From: Mucilaginibacter robiniae
Lineage (GTDB): Bacteria > Bacteroidota > Bacteroidia > Sphingobacteriales > Sphingobacteriaceae
Direction: 5' to 3'
NCBI RefSeq assembly: GCF_012849215.1
Contig: NZ_CP051682.1
Span: 1,116,001-1,180,000, forward strand
Length of the DNA: 64,000 nucleotides
The first letter of the stretch is position 1. Each line of letters begins with the position of its first letter. Below the pieces are notes generated by a model that worked only from the letters and a program-made list of their open reading frames with translations, was not told where the DNA came from and ran no database searches. This document shows, piece by piece, positions 62,533 through 64,000 of the stretch. The position numbers and the translations under genes are program-made.

Positions 62533-64000
62533 CTATTTCATTTTATACAAATCCATCAATCTTAACAACACCCCATTCGTCCATCCAAAACCATCTTGCA
62601 AAGGGTACTCGCCGCCACCGGCTTTGGCTTGCAGGTTTTGGGTGTCGTATTTTTCTAATAGCTTACCGGTTTGATTAAAAGTTTGCAAGTTTACTTTCAT
62701 CCAACGCTGGGCAATAAGCTGGGATAAGCTATCTTGATGATAGTTTTGCAGCCCCACAATAGCCAGGTATTGTAATGGCGCCCATCCGTTAGGTTCATCC
62801 CATTGTTGTCCGGTTTTACGCAACGTGGTAGCTACTCCTCCCGGCTGTACAAATCGCTTTTGCACCAAAGTTGCAATTTGTTGCGCCTGCTGCTGGGTAG
62901 CCAAATTGAAAAACAATGGATAAGCAGTAGCTATGCTTAACTGTGTTGATTGCTTTTGTTGCACCCAATTATAATCGGTATAACATCCGGCTTTAACGTT
63001 CCAGCAATATTTTTGCAACGCGGCTTTTCGCAAAGCTGCTTTGTGATAATACAATGCCTCGAGCTTGGTTTGCTTACTCAGCTGGTATGATTTAGCAATC
63101 ACAGTTTCCAGATGATAAAGTAAACTATTCAAATCAATCGGTACAAAATCAATAGTTTGTATGGTTTGCAGGTGTTGTCCATCAGCCAGCCATCGGCTAC
63201 TAAAATCCCATCCTGATTCGGCTGCTGCTCTAAGATTTCGATAAAAATCAGGTAATTGTTTACCCAAATCACGTCCGGCTAATACATCCTCACGATAAGA
63301 TTCCTCCCGCGGCTGATTACTGGCATCCCAGTACCGGTTCAGCAAGCTAGCATCCGGCATACGCACTACGTGGTCAACTGCTTTTCCAAGCTTTAGCTTA
63401 GTACTACCTGCCATCCAATAATTGTATTCTTTTATTAGTTCAGGCCTATATTTTACCAATGCGGCATTTCCCTGATGCTTGGCTAGTATTTCAACCATCA
63501 ACGCAAAAAATGGAGGTTGTGAACGGCTTAGGTAATACGTACGGTTACCGTTAGGGATATGCCCGTATGTATCAATCAGGTAAGCAAAATTTTGAATGAT
63601 ATGTTCAATCAGCTTGTAACGGTGGCTATCTTCCAAGCCCAGCATAGTAAAATAAGAATCCCAATAATATACCTCCCTAAAACGACCACCAGGCACAATG
63701 TATGGGTGCGGCAATGGAATAAGGGAAGTGCCTTTTACAGTGTCGGCTACATGTTGCAAAACCGTCCAGAGTGTATCAATATGCTTGCGGATACCAGCGG
63801 ACACGTTGCTGCGGTAAGGTGTACTATTTTCGGCAGGAGCTTTGAAATTATCTTTTACGAATGCCGATATATTAAAGCTAGCTTTATCTTTCTGCTGCTG
63901 ATAAGCAGCCAATACTTCCTTAGCACTTCTTTTGGGCGATGCATCTACAAAAGTTTTACCATCGGGATAAACCTGTTGCATCTGCACAGCTTCAAACAAG
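62533..64000 (-). CDS. Trehalase, GH37 (5' part outside window)
   Basis: 489 codons are visible; the frame runs through the window edge. The visible start LFEAVQMQQVYPDGKTFVDA is an internal family segment, so a signal peptide and some residues are missing. Signatures: PGGRFREVYYWDSYF (trehalase signature 1) and QWDEPNGWAPLQ (signature 2); the catalytic acid lies in ESGWDFSSRW and the base in GGGEYPLQDGFGW. It splits trehalose into two glucose molecules, probably in the periplasm. Convergent with metK. Confidence 0.94.
   Translation of the reverse strand, partial: LFEAVQMQQVYPDGKTFVDASPKRSAKEVLAAYQQQKDKASFNISAFVKDNFKAPAENSTPYRSNVSAGIRKHIDTLWTVLQHVADTVKGTSLIPLPHPYIVPGGRFREVYYWDSYFTMLGLEDSHRYKLIEHIIQNFAYLIDTYGHIPNGNRTYYLSRSQPPFFALMVEILAKHQGNAALVKYRPELIKEYNYWMAGSTKLKLGKAVDHVVRMPDASLLNRYWDASNQPREESYREDVLAGRDLGKQLPDFYRNLRAAAESGWDFSSRWLADGQHLQTIQTIDFVPIDLNSLLYHLETVIAKSYQLSKQTKLEALYYHKAALRKAALQKYCWNVKAGCYTDYNWVQQKQSTQLSIATAYPLFFNLATQQQAQQIATLVQKRFVQPGGVATTLRKTGQQWDEPNGWAPLQYLAIVGLQNYHQDSLSQLIAQRWMKVNLQTFNQTGKLLEKYDTQNLQAKAGGGEYPLQDGFGWTNGVLLRLMDLYKMK

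Overview
The window looks like chromosomal DNA of a Bacteroidota bacterium, most likely family Sphingobacteriaceae (Mucilaginibacter/Pedobacter-like). The evidence is gene content: SusC-type TonB receptors, DUF4249, DUF5686, the type IX secretion/gliding proteins PorV and GldJ, a full MoxR-Bat aerotolerance operon, two ExbD genes in one TonB operon and DUF4159. Several genes also carry the Bacteroidota promoter form (TTG about 18-23 bp before TAnnTTTG), and Shine-Dalgarno sequences are mostly absent. I saw no rRNA, tRNA, CRISPR array, prophage or insertion sequence. Family-level assignment is inference.

Layout. 1-9.2 kb (minus): a 2-hydroxyacid dehydrogenase cut by the window edge, two small exported proteins, an M1 aminopeptidase, a DUF4249 lipoprotein/TonB receptor pair, then a LytTR response regulator overlapping a degenerate histidine-kinase ATPase-like protein. 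9.4-13.6 kb (plus): a complete LytS-type kinase and an outer-membrane beta-barrel protein. 13.6-17.1 kb: MarR regulator and DUF5686 protein, starting at a 20-bp perfect palindrome that doubles as a divergent promoter. 17.3-24 kb (plus): TetR regulator and a tripartite RND efflux operon. 24.1-25.1 kb: a collapsed histidine-kinase pseudogene and a single-domain response regulator. 25.2-33.5 kb (minus): moxR, DUF58, batD-like, batA, batB, batC, batD, batE. 33.8-39.3 kb: a tiny FeoB-associated protein, a 1122-residue GH18/deacetylase/GT2 fusion, an alpha/beta hydrolase and a 51-residue glycine-rich protein.

39.6-43.1 kb: ispF and porV diverge from gldJ. 43.6-49.3 kb (minus): CotH-like kinase, DUF4159, rsmE, a CNNM/CorC transporter, pyrophosphatase and DedA. 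49.3-52.3 kb (minus): an orphan and strongly diverged NuoM/NuoN pair. 52.5-58.9 kb (minus): exbB, exbD2, exbD1 (apparent frameshift in a G8 run), tonB, a small membrane protein, a PstS-like protein and a TPR protein, which would energise the TonB receptors. 59.3-62.1 kb: SUI1 factor and lipid kinase, divergent from metK, whose leader resembles a SAM-II riboswitch. 62.1-64 kb: repeat-bearing spacer and a trehalase cut by the window end.

Most of the window is ordinary core genome. The points most worth checking are the degenerate kinase-like partner of the LytTR regulator, the palindromic divergent promoter, the NuoM/NuoN pair that has lost canonical proton-path residues, the exbD homopolymer frameshift, the three-enzyme polysaccharide fusion with an altered GH18 motif, and the metK riboswitch.
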